Shown piece after piece: positions 54,301 through 64,000 of a stretch of DNA of 64,000 nt. Position 1 is the first letter of the stretch. Every line of letters begins with the position of its first letter. The DNA lies in contig CANTFL010000289.1 of NCBI GenBank assembly GCA_947650285.1, positions 1-64,000 on the forward strand, written 5' to 3'. The position numbers and the translations under genes were made by a program. This DNA comes from Hyaloperonospora brassicae (taxonomy: Eukaryota > Oomycota > Peronosporomycetes > Peronosporales > Peronosporaceae). The notes beneath the pieces were generated by a model. It ran no database searches and was not told where the DNA came from. It saw only the letters and a program-made list of their open reading frames with translations.

Positions 54301-56311
54301 TCAATTTTTGATGCTTATTATTTTCTTCAAAATTGTACCTTTACTACTCTTATTAAACAATTAATATATATATTTTGCTTTTTAATTTCCTTCGCTAGGT
54401 TATAGTTAACCATTTCAAGGGGATGAACGTCCTGATCAAGGCAAGGGATGTACAGAATATTGTTATGGCAAACTTGAAGGCCCTGAGCGGTAAGACTCAC
54501 ACGGAGGCGTTGATGAAGCACCTGAAAAACCAAGAGATTCATGCTACGGTCGCGGTGGACGAAGACAATCACGTTTGGTATCTCTCTCGGCAACCAAAAC
54601 ATTCAGTGGAAATCATTTGCCGATATGAAAAGGATGTTGTCATTGATTGCACTTTCAAGACGAATGCTCACGGTCTCCCACTTCTGCACGTGGTCGGAAT
54701 TACGTTTACAAACCATACTATTCTGCTGTAGTTGAATTTATGGATGGAAAAGCATTTATCTACTACGTATGTATGATTAATGAGATCGACATGATTATTC
54801 ATCAGGCTCCACATATACTCGTCATCGATTGAGACTTTGGCCTCGTTAAGGCTATTGCTGGAAAATGGCCACGCGCGTTTGTCACTATCTGTCGGTTCCA
54901 TATTGCGAACAAGATTATTACCCTTTGTCGAAGAAATTTTTCAAATGCCGGTGAGGGAGGTTGGATAGCTTTCATGGACCACTGGAATGCTACTGTCCAT
55001 GCGCCTACTAAAGGTCTGTTTATGAAGCTTTGGCAACAGCTCGTAACTATTGCAGGAAGTTCTTTATCACACGAAGTTATAATATGTTTGACCGATAGAG
55101 TTATTTTAATATTATTATGTATTTGATATCTAATTTGTTTCATACAGGACGAAAGAACAATTGCATACCTCGATAACTCAAATTCCCTCTTCGACGCCAA
55201 TGGGTCTCATTCAGCATCGACCGACTCCAACATTTTGGACACACAGTCACCTTACGAGTTGAGAATGCGCATCACGCATACATAAAAGCTGGGTTAACAG
55301 CCCAAGCGGAACTCTATTCGACGCCTACGATAGAATTCGAAGGGGTGTTGAATCCAATTACAAGCGAATTAGCGAAACGATGGTAAAGGAACAATGAGAG
55401 GTACTCGCGAACCTGTCCACTGAGCTATTTTCAAAGCTCCATCGCACGATATCGCGATACGCGCTGGTGCTTCTAAAAAACAGAATCTACTTACCTTCGA
55501 TTGTGCGAACCTTAAGACATCCACCGGCTATTACACAAGCGTCTTGGGGATCCCATGTGCACACGTAATCTGCTGCCACATCGACACAAGACAACTCATT
55601 GAAGTTAGTGAATTCGTTGAACAAGGGCGATAGGATATCGACAGAAGCGATAACGTTTTTGACCCCAAGATATTTTGGTATCTTTCCTCCCTTCCGCATC
55701 CAGAACCAATTCTCGAAAGCGGTCGCACCAGAGATCCACGACGCGTCATCCGTCGGATTTCGAGCTAGTAGCGAGGCAGCTCGCTTGCAACGCCTGCGAT
55801 TATTGCCTTGGAATTGGCCACAACTGGCTTCAGTGTCCCTCACGTGCGACGATTGAGCCTGTCCGAGTCAAAGACGAGTTAATCGGGTACAATCTGTTAC
55901 AAGTGCCGTCATCGCGACTCGCGCAAGTGGACATACCGCCGCCAGCTTACCTTTCGCTCTGTAACGCGACGACGTAGCCAATCCCGCCTCTGCGGACACT
56001 GTCTCGTCCGGTGCCGCTGCTTCTTTAACCGCTGCATGTTCCACCGGTTCAGTCTCCGTCGCTGCAGATGTTGCCGTCACGCCCTTGCCTCCCACCCGCG
56101 TCGTTTGCAGAAGCCGTCGTCTCACAACTGAAGACTGCAGTCCGTTTAAAAAGCGGAGTGTCCGACTTATTTAAGCAACATTTCTAACGAAGTTCAATTG
56201 AAAGTAGTATTTTGGTTTTCGTTTTTGGTATATATTCTAATAGGCTAATGGATAGCCTAACCGTAACACAGTGTTTTGGAGCGAACACCTATGTTTTTGT
56301 CACGACTTCCC
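51381..56311 (+). mobile_element. Mutator-like element (MULE) with long TIRs
   Basis: Imperfect terminal inverted repeats of about 175-180 bp (51381-51556 and 56132-56311) begin GGGAATCGTACAAAAACATA at the left and, reverse-complemented, GGGAAGTCGTGACAAAAACA at the right. They go on to share cggttaggctat and gacactccgc-type blocks. The flanks carry a 9-bp target duplication, tttcgtaac (51372-51380) and tttcgcaac (56312-56320), with one mismatch; nine base pairs is the Mutator hallmark. The element is 4931 bp with a degenerate transposase in its right half. The left half (51557-53780) has no gene I can recognise. The target site is only about 60 bp from the candidate hAT right end. Confidence 0.85.
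53785..55980 (+). pseudogene. MULE (FAR1/MuDR-like) transposase, degenerate
   Basis: Pieces in order: an N-terminal FAR1-like DNA-binding region (GSFGSQKEAVAAVKLYSVRQ, GFAVSIYRSN, VFLCCSH); then DVQNIVMANLKALSGKTHTE; then the catalytic start VVIDCTFKTNAHGLPLLHVV, matching the MULE DxTYKTN motif; then ILVID, stop, DFGLVKAI and FHIANKII. A SWIM-type zinc finger is suggested by CANLKTSTGYYTSVLGIPCA followed by HV at about 55500, and a zinc knuckle CDYCLGIGHNWLQC at about 55795. Multiple stops and frame changes prevent a full-length protein. An intron-like AT stretch lies at 54262-54400. Confidence 0.72.
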
Positions 56312-56320
56312 TTTCGCAAC

Positions 56321-57677
56321 ACTCTACCAGAATTACAAGCGTACGACTAGACGAACAGAAATGCTCGACTAGACAATCAGTAATGTGCGATGTGTCATTT
56401 GCTAACGTCAAGGTAGAAAGTATATATCAGGGATAGTGTAGCAACAGGACTTTGTAGAGTAAGGCCCCAAATATATTCATTTTGCGTTTAGCCATCTTCA
56501 ATCAACTATGATCACTTCCTTTGGTATTGCTAAAATTCGTTGTCACGAAATTATTAAAATCGTCTCGGCCGCAATGTAACAAACCAATTATTCTAATAAT
56601 CAGCGAATGTACAATCTTCTCCTGAATCTTCGCAATTGACTCCGTCCGAATTTACAATTAGTGGTCGGGCACAGCCCAAGTCAAACATATGCCGGCCGAT
56701 GAGCAATATTTCGACAGCGTCTGCATATTGCTTACACGTATACGAACGGCCGTGACAAGATAAGATTTATTTGTCGTTGCCATGACACTTGAACGAACAA
56801 GATACGCCGCGTTTTGTTCGTCACTTGGCCAACAAGAGTGACGATTTGGTCCACAGTCATTAGATGTAGATTGCATTCCAGCAAGTGGTCCACGAGGTGT
56901 CCGCATATATGATCCATCCAACAGAGAGCTGACGACGCAGATGCGTGAGCAAGACAGCGACACTATGAAATGTGATACTGAATGAACACGTGGGTCGCGA
57001 TGGAGCTGTACACGCCAAAACTGAGCCCTTCTGTGACTGTTTGCTGGTGTGAAATGCATAAGCTTCCAGCACTGGTGCTGCAGACATAAGCTTCCAGCAT
57101 TACATTATGTGAACATGCGATTGAGCGGTTACATTGGGATCAGCAGTGCATCGATACACGAGGACCTGAGCGAACGAACCAAAGAGGTGTCCGAAAGGGA
57201 GTGAATGGGTTGATATGGAGACAAGTGAGTCGATGATACTCGGCGAACTGATGATCAAGCTGTAACGAAAGCTGCAACATACATCGACTGTACAAGGATG
57301 TCTGCGTCCTTCAGTGCAGTGTTACGACGAGTTGGCGGGTTGGCTCACTTGCTTTCTGACCGCCGGCAATCGAGCGCTGGCACTTTTCATTCTCTTCACG
57401 CATCAACTTTGTCTCACAGTTGACAGAGCTCAATCCAACAGTTATCGTTCCTCATGTACGACGATTGCACTTCGTGTATGAACACATGAGAGTCAAGCGG
57501 CCGCTGGATCGTATTGCAGGGACTATCTACCGCCTCAAAGCGGTGGGTCTCGCTCGACCAATGCATTAACCTAAAGAGAGACGGGAGCTTCGAACCCACA
57601 AACGGTGTCGCAACTGACTGACATCGACACCAAACCAAATGGGACAAGCAGCTATCATGAAAACGAGGGCTCTATGC
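56321..57677. other. Intergenic region between the MULE and UTP13
   Basis: No gene recognised. A minus-strand frame at 56658-57059 is open but shows no family features. The last 300 bp presumably take the UTP13 3' untranslated end. Confidence 0.45.
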
Positions 57678-60422
57678 TCAATTTGCGTCCACGCGTTCCT
57701 TCTTTGTCTTTCCTACAACAGCCTTGCGGCGCTTTCGACGATGCTGCATCATATCCACCCCTTCTTCTTCTTCCACCGCTTCGCTATCACTGTCCGTCTT
57801 TCCAACAGCCGACTCAGTCTCGTCGACAGGCAGCAAGGTCTTCATGGTCACGATACTGAAGTCCACTAGATAGGACTTCTGCAGCATACGGTCCATGCGC
57901 TGGAAGTGACGCTCGCTGTACGCAATCAGAGCTTCCACAGTCTTGACGACACCATCCACAGATTTCAGACGACTGGGAGGCAATTCACGCAAAATCGTGC
58001 TTATCAGCACTTGGCAGACACTCGTGTTGCGGGCATTTGTGTTCCAATCACGCAACCACTCCATAAGCGTTGCTAGCTGTTCATCTTCTAGGCTGTGCAC
58101 CACCGGCGCAAAGATGTCCTCGGGAGAAAAGTTGTCCGGATCCATAGGCTTGCCGCTGGGAAGCACTGCCTGGTCTTTGTGTCGCGGACCTTCAAGCAGA
58201 TCGCGTAGAATCTGCAGCATGCGATTCGGGTGGTTGAGCTCAAACGCAAGCTGCACCGCATCAAGCGGCTTGTTACCACGAAGGCAGTTCAGAAGTTCCT
58301 GCTCCTTCAGTAACTTCGCGTCACGATCATCCTGCTGTGCGCGTTCGTCCTCTTCCGTAAAATCGCGCCATAAATTGATAGTCGAGTCCGCGCCACCGCT
58401 GGCCATCTCGGAGCTGTCTTTCGACACAGCAAGAGCCCAGATCTTGTCCTCGTGATTGTCGAGCGTAGCCTCACACTCGTTGCTCTTGATCGTCCACAGC
58501 TTCACAAGCCCGTCAGCACCCGCAGACAACAGCTGCATACCAGCGCATGCAAACTGTACGTTCAGGACGGAAGCCGTGTGGCCCTCAAACGTCTTCAGAC
58601 ACGAAAAATCTTTGGCGGACCACACCTTCACGGTCTTATCGCCACTTGCAGATGCAAGACACTGGTCGACCGGAGAGAACTCGACAGCCCAAACGCCGCG
58701 CTTATGGCCGCGGCAAACACCAGCCAGCGTCAACAGACGTCCGGCGCCTGCTTGCTGCGAGTGCCACACCTTGATCAGCTTATCCTGCGATGCACTTGCA
58801 ATAAAGCGGTCATTCGGAGATACCGCAAGTGCGTTTACGTCCTTATCGTGGGCCTTTACAGTACCAAGCGAAGACACCATCAATGTTGCCGGTGCGGGCT
58901 TCGCAGGCGTAGCGTACAGCCCAGCTAGCGACTGCAGACTCCACATCTTGAGCGTCTTGTCCGAACTACCAGTTACATAGTAAGCTGCACCAGTGGCGAA
59001 ACTGGTAGCGCGCTGCGATATCGCGATCGCGCAGAGAGCCTCAGTGTGGCCTGTACAGACGGCCACACAGCACGGCAGAGTCTTTCCCATTTGCTTGCCG
59101 CCAGTCGGTCGTAAGTCCCAAAGCCGAGCGGTCCGATCCTTGGACGCACTCACAAGCCATCGACCGTCTGGAGAGACCGCCAACGCCATGACAATATCGG
59201 TGTGACCGGACAAGAGCTCGCAGGACAGCGTGCTGCGTTTCAAGAGGCGAATTTGTTCGCTGTTTGTGGCCACTGCTAGCACGTCCGAAGGTTTGCCGCT
59301 CGCATCAGCCTTTGGGATGTACTTGAGATTGAGAATATCGTCGTTAAAGCCGATGATCTGGGTGCGTCGCGTCAGCTTTTCATTAAACACCAGGAAGTTC
59401 TGCTCGGACGACACGACCATCACTTCACGCCGAGCTGCGCTCAGCAGCATATCCGTATACGCGACAGCTGATGAGGTATGTGACTGCTGTGTAAACAGTG
59501 TCTCGCAAGACGTGCCATGACTCCGCCACAACCGCAGTGCCCCTTTCTCGCCAGCAATCAAAAAGTAGATCGTGCCAGCATCCAGGCTTTTCCCGGCAGC
59601 TGCGTTCGTGACACACTTGAACGTCGATGGCACGACGACAAGTCCTTCGACTGCTTCGTGCACGAGCACTGTCTTGCTCAGTTTCTGGTCGCGCAGGTCC
59701 CAAAAGTTCACGACCTTGTCCCGTCCGGCCGACAGCATCGTGTACCCATCTTCCGAGAACGCCACACTCGTGACGGGACTCATGTGCTCCTGGATGCACG
59801 CCACCTGCTCTTGCGTGTACAAGTCCCAGACACGCACGGTCGCGTCGTCGCTCGCCGACACGAGCAGACACCGCGCGGCGTCCGGATGGAACTGCACGAG
59901 CGTCACAATGCCTGCGTGGCCGCGAAAGCTGTGCGTGCAAAAGCCCTTGTCCACGTCAAAGACTTTGACCGAGCGGTCGCTGCCGCCCGTGGCCAGCAGT
60001 GTGCCCGACGGGTCGAACCCCATGGCCAGCACGGGCGTGTCATGGGCTTTGATGGTCCGCACGCACGTGAACGTGTCGAGATCCCACAGGCGGAGCAGCA
60101 GATTGCGACCGGCGGTCACGAGCTGCCGCGTCGCGCCGGGCCGCACGGCAAAGACCACGAACGACTCCTTTGCGTCCTCTGGTTCGACGTCCTGTTGCAG
60201 TGTGCGCTGGAGCGCGCCAGTGACTGCGTCGACGATCGCCACGTCGTCGTGCAACATACAGGCGACAAGCGCGCGCGGCGCTCCATCGGCACTGCTCGCG
60301 TCCGTAAAGAGCTCGACTTTGCCGCCAGTGTACACGCCCGTGTGCGTCTTAACGGTGCGCCAGGTCTTCGACAGCCCCGAGCGGGTCGAGTAGCTGCTGG
60401 TGGCGTCTGCAGAGCGACTCAT
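57678..60422 (-). CDS. UTP13: U3 snoRNP-associated WD40 protein UTP13 (TBL3)
   Basis: A single exon of 914 residues from ATG 60422 (MSRSADATSSYSTRSGLSKT). About a dozen WD40 repeats fill residues 40 to about 680, for example DTPVLAMGFDPSGTLLATGG, DDATVRVWDLYT, GHTDIVMALAVSPDGRWLVS, DKLIKVWHSQQAG and LDNHEDKIWALAVSKDSSEM, which form the two propellers of this family. The C-terminal helical Utp13 domain is diagnostic: LLNCLRGNKPLDAVQLAFEL, ILRDLLEG, LMEWLRDWNTNARNTSVCQV and LRELPPSRLKSVDGVVKTVE. The protein ends in an acidic stretch and a basic RRKRRKAVVGKTKK tail. It belongs to the UTP-B module of the SSU processome in the nucleolus and is needed for early 18S rRNA processing. The frame is open 100 codons upstream, but that part lacks conservation and the chosen start fits family N-termini. 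Confidence 0.92.
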   Translation of the reverse strand: MSRSADATSSYSTRSGLSKTWRTVKTHTGVYTGGKVELFTDASSADGAPRALVACMLHDDVAIVDAVTGALQRTLQQDVEPEDAKESFVVFAVRPGATRQLVTAGRNLLLRLWDLDTFTCVRTIKAHDTPVLAMGFDPSGTLLATGGSDRSVKVFDVDKGFCTHSFRGHAGIVTLVQFHPDAARCLLVSASDDATVRVWDLYTQEQVACIQEHMSPVTSVAFSEDGYTMLSAGRDKVVNFWDLRDQKLSKTVLVHEAVEGLVVVPSTFKCVTNAAAGKSLDAGTIYFLIAGEKGALRLWRSHGTSCETLFTQQSHTSSAVAYTDMLLSAARREVMVVSSEQNFLVFNEKLTRRTQIIGFNDDILNLKYIPKADASGKPSDVLAVATNSEQIRLLKRSTLSCELLSGHTDIVMALAVSPDGRWLVSASKDRTARLWDLRPTGGKQMGKTLPCCVAVCTGHTEALCAIAISQRATSFATGAAYYVTGSSDKTLKMWSLQSLAGLYATPAKPAPATLMVSSLGTVKAHDKDVNALAVSPNDRFIASASQDKLIKVWHSQQAGAGRLLTLAGVCRGHKRGVWAVEFSPVDQCLASASGDKTVKVWSAKDFSCLKTFEGHTASVLNVQFACAGMQLLSAGADGLVKLWTIKSNECEATLDNHEDKIWALAVSKDSSEMASGGADSTINLWRDFTEEDERAQQDDRDAKLLKEQELLNCLRGNKPLDAVQLAFELNHPNRMLQILRDLLEGPRHKDQAVLPSGKPMDPDNFSPEDIFAPVVHSLEDEQLATLMEWLRDWNTNARNTSVCQVLISTILRELPPSRLKSVDGVVKTVEALIAYSERHFQRMDRMLQKSYLVDFSIVTMKTLLPVDETESAVGKTDSDSEAVEEEEGVDMMQHRRKRRKAVVGKTKKERVDAN

Positions 60423-61286
60423 GGGCGTCGTGGGGGCGGCGAGAGGACGAGGAGTGGCGGCCAGTGACTGGTGGTCGCCGTCACGAGCTGTTGTGGTCGT
60501 GGCGTTGATTAGTGTGGCTGATAGGCTGCGACGGATGGCTACATTTTGTGGTGGAGAGATAGGATGGGCGTTGACTGGCGATGTCTCGAAACTACAGAGG
60601 ACCTGCGCGGTGGAGATAGTTGTTTTTATCTGCGGACGGCAGAGCTGTTGCGCGTTGGATATTCGCAGGTTTACAACCTCGATGGAGGTTTCTAGGTTGT
60701 TGGCAAGTGCGCACTTGGGCACTTATTGGAAATCGAGATGCTGAAATGGTGGCGACAGGTTTTTGACGGACAAAAAGTGCTCGAGCGTAGGGATCGATGG
60801 GGATACGATCTCACGGCATTCGTTGCAAGACGTGTCTGCCAAGAGAGTTTGAGATCCTTTTGTAGGCTTTCTGTTGCTCCCATTAAGTTATAAGCACAAC
60901 CATTCATGGTGGTAATGCACTTACACTCCATGTCATAGCCGTAGTCGGGACAGTGGCGTGGAAGCACTGACATCCAGTACGGATAGATATTTATCCATCG
61001 ATAGAGCGTTGAAGCAAGACCATCTTCGCTGTAGTGCCGACAGCGTTCATCGCGACTTCACATCAGGCGACCGTGATTTCCTCCGTAAGCTAAGCTATCA
61101 CTTCGTCAGCCTTTTCACATTTCCATTCAGCTAGAATCGACTCCTTGGGACAACCTACAAACCGCCAACCTACAATATCCGGATCAAAACACAGTTCAAG
61201 CTCGATATCACAAACCAGGGGTCACCGTCAAGGGCTTCGCGGTCCAAAGTCCGCTCGCCCATCGACTTCAACGGAGGGCGTCGCTG
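60423..61286. promoter_or_regulatory. Divergent intergenic region of UTP13 and gankyrin genes
   Basis: 864 bp between start codons of divergently transcribed genes, so both promoters lie here. A pyrimidine-rich stretch at about 61100-61130 (cttttcacatttccattc) resembles the oomycete initiator plus flanking promoter region upstream of gankyrin, but this is a loose match. Confidence 0.35.
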
Positions 61287-62374
61287 ATGGAGGAGACTGC
61301 GGTCCGCGCTGCCGTGACGACAGGCGACGTGGTGGCGCTACAAGCGCTGCTGGACAAGGGCGTGCATCTCGATGCGAAGGACCAGGACGAGCGCACGCCG
61401 CTGCATTGGGCCTGTGCTTCTGGACGTCTGAACGTGGCCGAGTTCCTACTGACACGTGCTCGAGCGTCGCTGGACGTGCAGGACGACGCCGGGTGGACGC
61501 CGCTCATGAGTGCGGCGTCGGCTGGTCACGCTGAGATCGTCGGACTGCTACTGAGCAGGTGGGGCCTTTCGTTTGTTTTTTCGCTCTGTGTGTGTGTGTG
61601 TTTGTGGGTCGTGTATAAGCGGAATCGTTTCTCATCTGCCGCGTGTTTGACTTGCATTGTGTATGGATGGGGTGCACAGCGGCGCGAGTGCGGAACTCGG
61701 CAACGTGAACGGACAGATCCCGCTGCACTACCATCGAGGTGAGTGGGTGGATGGCTGACGAAGGAGGGCGCTGTGTTGCTGTCGCTGAGCTCATGGAGGC
61801 GGTGATGTGTTTCGGTGGCTGGCACATAGGACGACGAGAAATCGCCGAGCTGCTGTTGGACTATACGGCGGACGTCAACCATGCGGTACGATGAGCTGTG
61901 TGTCTTGCGTTGGTATCCTCCGATAAGTGCCGACATGAGGAAGAAAATGTGTGAATGATGGAGTGATGATGGGTGTGGGGTGTGCTGGTATGGCAGGATA
62001 CTACGGGGAGCACTCCGCTGATGCGCGCGCTGGGTGGCAAACCCAGTCTAGGTGAGAGATGACAGTCGACGATCGTTGTTGCATTGTTCGTAGCTGTACT
62101 TACACGTGGTGCCGTGTGGCTTGCAGCAATTATCGCGCAACTTGTTGAGCATGGTGCAAAAGTTGATGGTCGCGATGTCGATGGCAACACTCCGTTGCAC
62201 TTGGCTATCAGCGAGGGACACGAAGATATTGCGCGGTATTTGCTGGAGCACGGAGCCGACCCGAGCGCAAAAAACAACGAAGGGAAGCGCTGTGTTGACT
62301 TGGCGAAGCCTGCATTCCAAGCTGAACTTCATGCTTTCGTGTCCAAGCAGAAGGGAGTCGATGATCGTCTGTAA
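61287..62374 (+). CDS. Gankyrin/Nas6 homologue (26S proteasome assembly chaperone PSMD10)
   Basis: Five exons (61287-61558, 61680-61738, 61830-61885, 61997-62051, 62127-62374) join in frame to 229 residues, close to human gankyrin (226). It is built from ankyrin repeats: DQDERTPLHWACASGRLNVA, DDAGWTPLMSAASAGHAEIV, VNGQIPLHYHRGRREIAELL, DTTGSTPLMRALGGKPSLAI and DVDGNTPLHLAISEGHEDIA. The QIPLHYH(R/K)G wording of the third repeat, instead of TPLH, is characteristic of PSMD10/Nas6, as is the total length with nothing but repeats. The protein chaperones assembly of the proteasome 19S base by binding the Rpt3 C-terminal domain. Introns are 56-121 nt. Confidence 0.88.
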
Positions 62375-63087
62375 GCCGAACTCAGACACGATGAGGACAT
62401 TGCGGCATTGTCGTGATACTTCTTTATCTTATGCACTGGTGTTCTACTCACTTGCCGCCCATGATGGAATCGAGCGTGCAGACCATGACGGGTCATGCAA
62501 CAGTCCCTGTTTGACGCCGCCCAACTTTTTGTCTCTCAGCTGCGAGTCGCGTCGCCTGGATGAGCGAGTTCCCGAAGTCAAAGTCGCTGGTTCATCCCGA
62601 TCCTGATGTGGTCAAGCTTCTAGCTTATCATGTTTTGGACGAGACCCACTGACGACAGCAATAGTCTCGTTCGCTGCTACAAGTCGGCACACGTGCTGCA
62701 GTTTCGCTCCGTCCGGCTGTCGAGACTTTCGCGACGCATTGCCCGTGTCAAGCACTTATGCTTTGGGCATGGCATTGAGATGGTAGCGATGAGCAGGTCG
62801 CTTTGACGGTGGAAACGTGTTGGAAAGAACGCATGGCGTAGTATACGTATCACGGATGATCGGGTCGGATGTCTTGCCAAAGAAGAACGAGTGCGATCGA
62901 GAGTAGCGCCTCACGGCTGAACGATCACCCGGAATCCAAATTCGGACTCTCGAATCCGGACACGCAACACGTCTATGCCAGTGTTGCAAGAGTATCGTCC
63001 GTGGACGTGAGTGAGTCGCTTTGCTGACATGTGCGCGTTCATATCGGGTGTCAATAGGGTATTGATGAGGCGGTGGCCCGTTCCAAC
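62375..63087. other. Convergent region between gankyrin and BMT5-like gene
   Basis: No gene I can defend. A plus-strand piece at 62564-62652 (MSEFPKSKSLVHPDPDVVKL to a stop) looks protein-like and follows a possible splice acceptor at 62541, but no matching upstream exon was found. Confidence 0.4.
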
Positions 63088-64000
63088 CTACCGGATGCTG
63101 CCACCCGATCGCCTGTGCAGAGGTTTCCACAATACACCGCGAGCAACCCAACCACTACATCGAATCCTGTTTGTCTGTTTCTTCTCTTCAAGACATGCTG
63201 CAACCAGCGCAGGTCGCTTTGCTGCAATTCTTTTCGGCTGCGAACGACGCACAACCACGTCACTGACTTTGTCCACGTTCTGACTCGCCGCTGCTTTTGC
63301 TTTCGCAATCTCGACAATAGCAGCCGCCAAGTCGTGTTGTTCACTCGCTTCCGACGCTGTGATAGCCGCACTGGCTGCCAACAACTCCGCTCGACGTGTC
63401 TGGAAAGGATACTATCACATATGGCATAGCAAACCAACAGAAAGTGAGCACAAGACCGCACCACGTACACGTTGCACCCACCCACATAAATTCCGCCCAT
63501 CGACGCAGCACATCGTACCTTTGACCGGTTCACCACAAAGACGTACGTGACACAGAGGTCCGGTTCAAACTTCTTGGCATGTGGGTCCGTCGTGCGGTGG
63601 CGGTACCCAGCAAAGAGCCGAATGTCAAACTTCCACCGCGCTTTCAGCACGAGTCCAGCGTCTCGCGCGCGGTCTTCAATGCCCCAGTTCGAGTACGGCG
63701 GCTGCGTCTTGAGCGTCACGTGGACTTCGCCGTGCACCGACAAGCGGTCCCGCGCACTCTCAAAGAAGTTGAGCAGCAGCGACCGATTGATGTGCACGCG
63801 CTGCTGACCGCTGTGGGGAAAGTTGAACACAATGTACTGGAAGACGTCGGGCACGGGCTGCGGCCCCGCGCCGTTCTCTACACATTGGGGCAGCGCCTGC
63901 AATTTGGTCGCGTCGACGTCGTGCAGCACGAGGCCGTGCAGATCCCGTACGGCGGCGATGCACTCGGGCGCGTTCGCGTACTTCACGCGGACGCAGCGGT
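63088..64000 (-). CDS. BMT5-like (DUF2431) rRNA uridine-N3 methyltransferase, C-terminal part
   Basis: Two exons are visible, 63519 to beyond 64000 and 63088-63399, joined in phase 0 (FVVNRSK then TRRAELLAAS). The gene enters from outside the window, so the N-terminus with the SAM-binding GDGDxSF motif is missing. What is seen is the second half of the DUF2431 Rossmann domain: GLVLHDVDATKLQALPQC, VFNFPHSGQ, LLLNFFESARDRL, GEVHVTLKTQPPYSNWGIED and FAGYRHRTTDPHAKKFEP. The NFPHSG motif and the WGIED/GYRHR region identify the family, whose yeast member Bmt5 methylates U2634 of 25S rRNA. The second exon is an Ala/Lys-rich basic extension of 103 residues, likely nucleolar targeting or RNA-binding. 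Confidence 0.85.

Noticed and set aside
59517..60467. Long plus-strand open frames of 316 and 273 codons
   Set aside because: They lie antisense to the conserved WD40 gene UTP13 and reflect its codon composition; no family resemblance.
1..64000. CRISPR array, bacterial operons, rRNA genes or a viral genome
   Set aside because: No spaced identical direct repeats, no Shine-Dalgarno-led gene clusters and no rRNA-like sequence; all systems seen are eukaryotic nuclear.

Overview
The window is nuclear DNA from an oomycete, most likely a Peronosporales genome (Phytophthora or downy mildew type). This rests on short GT-AG introns, an LRR receptor-like TKL kinase, a WRKY19-type zinc-finger array, a DUF6818 protein, and a mixture of Ty3/gypsy LTRs, Ty1/copia, Crypton, hAT and Mutator-like elements. 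Gene-dense, GC-balanced blocks alternate with AT-rich transposon-filled DNA. I could run no searches, so all family names come from motif recognition.

Layout. 1-3027: four gypsy-type LTR sequences, two of them in a palindromic LTR-gag-LTR arrangement, followed by two solo LTRs in opposite orientations. 3856-30201: the main gene block. It holds a DUF6818 gene with an apparent frameshift, a five-exon TYW3-Kelch-TYW2 wybutosine gene, an unresolved coding candidate, APC1 (single exon), a nuclear poly(A) polymerase divergent from a five-exon CENP-C gene, a five-exon LRR receptor pseudokinase, a six-exon WRKY19-like zinc-finger gene and a RING-finger gene. 31844-56311: a transposon island. It contains a solo LTR, a decayed LINE, an ABCB transporter pseudogene fragment, hAT remnants with candidate ends about 12.5 kb apart, a tandem repeat, a nearly intact copia element inserted in that repeat, a broken Crypton, and a Mutator-like element with long terminal inverted repeats and a 9-bp target duplication. 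57678-64000: genes again, namely UTP13 (WD40), a five-exon gankyrin/PSMD10 homologue, and the C-terminal part of a BMT5-like rRNA methyltransferase running off the right edge.

The conserved genes fall into RNA metabolism (tRNA wybutosine synthesis, mRNA polyadenylation, SSU processome, 25S rRNA methylation) and cell cycle or proteolysis (APC1, CENP-C, gankyrin, RING protein). They are not co-regulated as an operon. The only close divergent pair is PAP/CENP-C, with 296 bp between start codons. Exon coordinates were derived by hand from splice motifs and reading-phase continuity; total lengths divide by three for every spliced model given at confidence 0.75 or higher. Individual boundaries may be off by a base.

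Most notable observations: LTRs built almost entirely from consecutive small hairpins, with compensatory changes between copies; a single-stop copia element whose gag ATG lies inside a half-tRNA-type primer site; the nested island; the plant-like TYW3-Kelch-TYW2 fusion; and an LRR receptor whose kinase has lost both catalytic aspartates.
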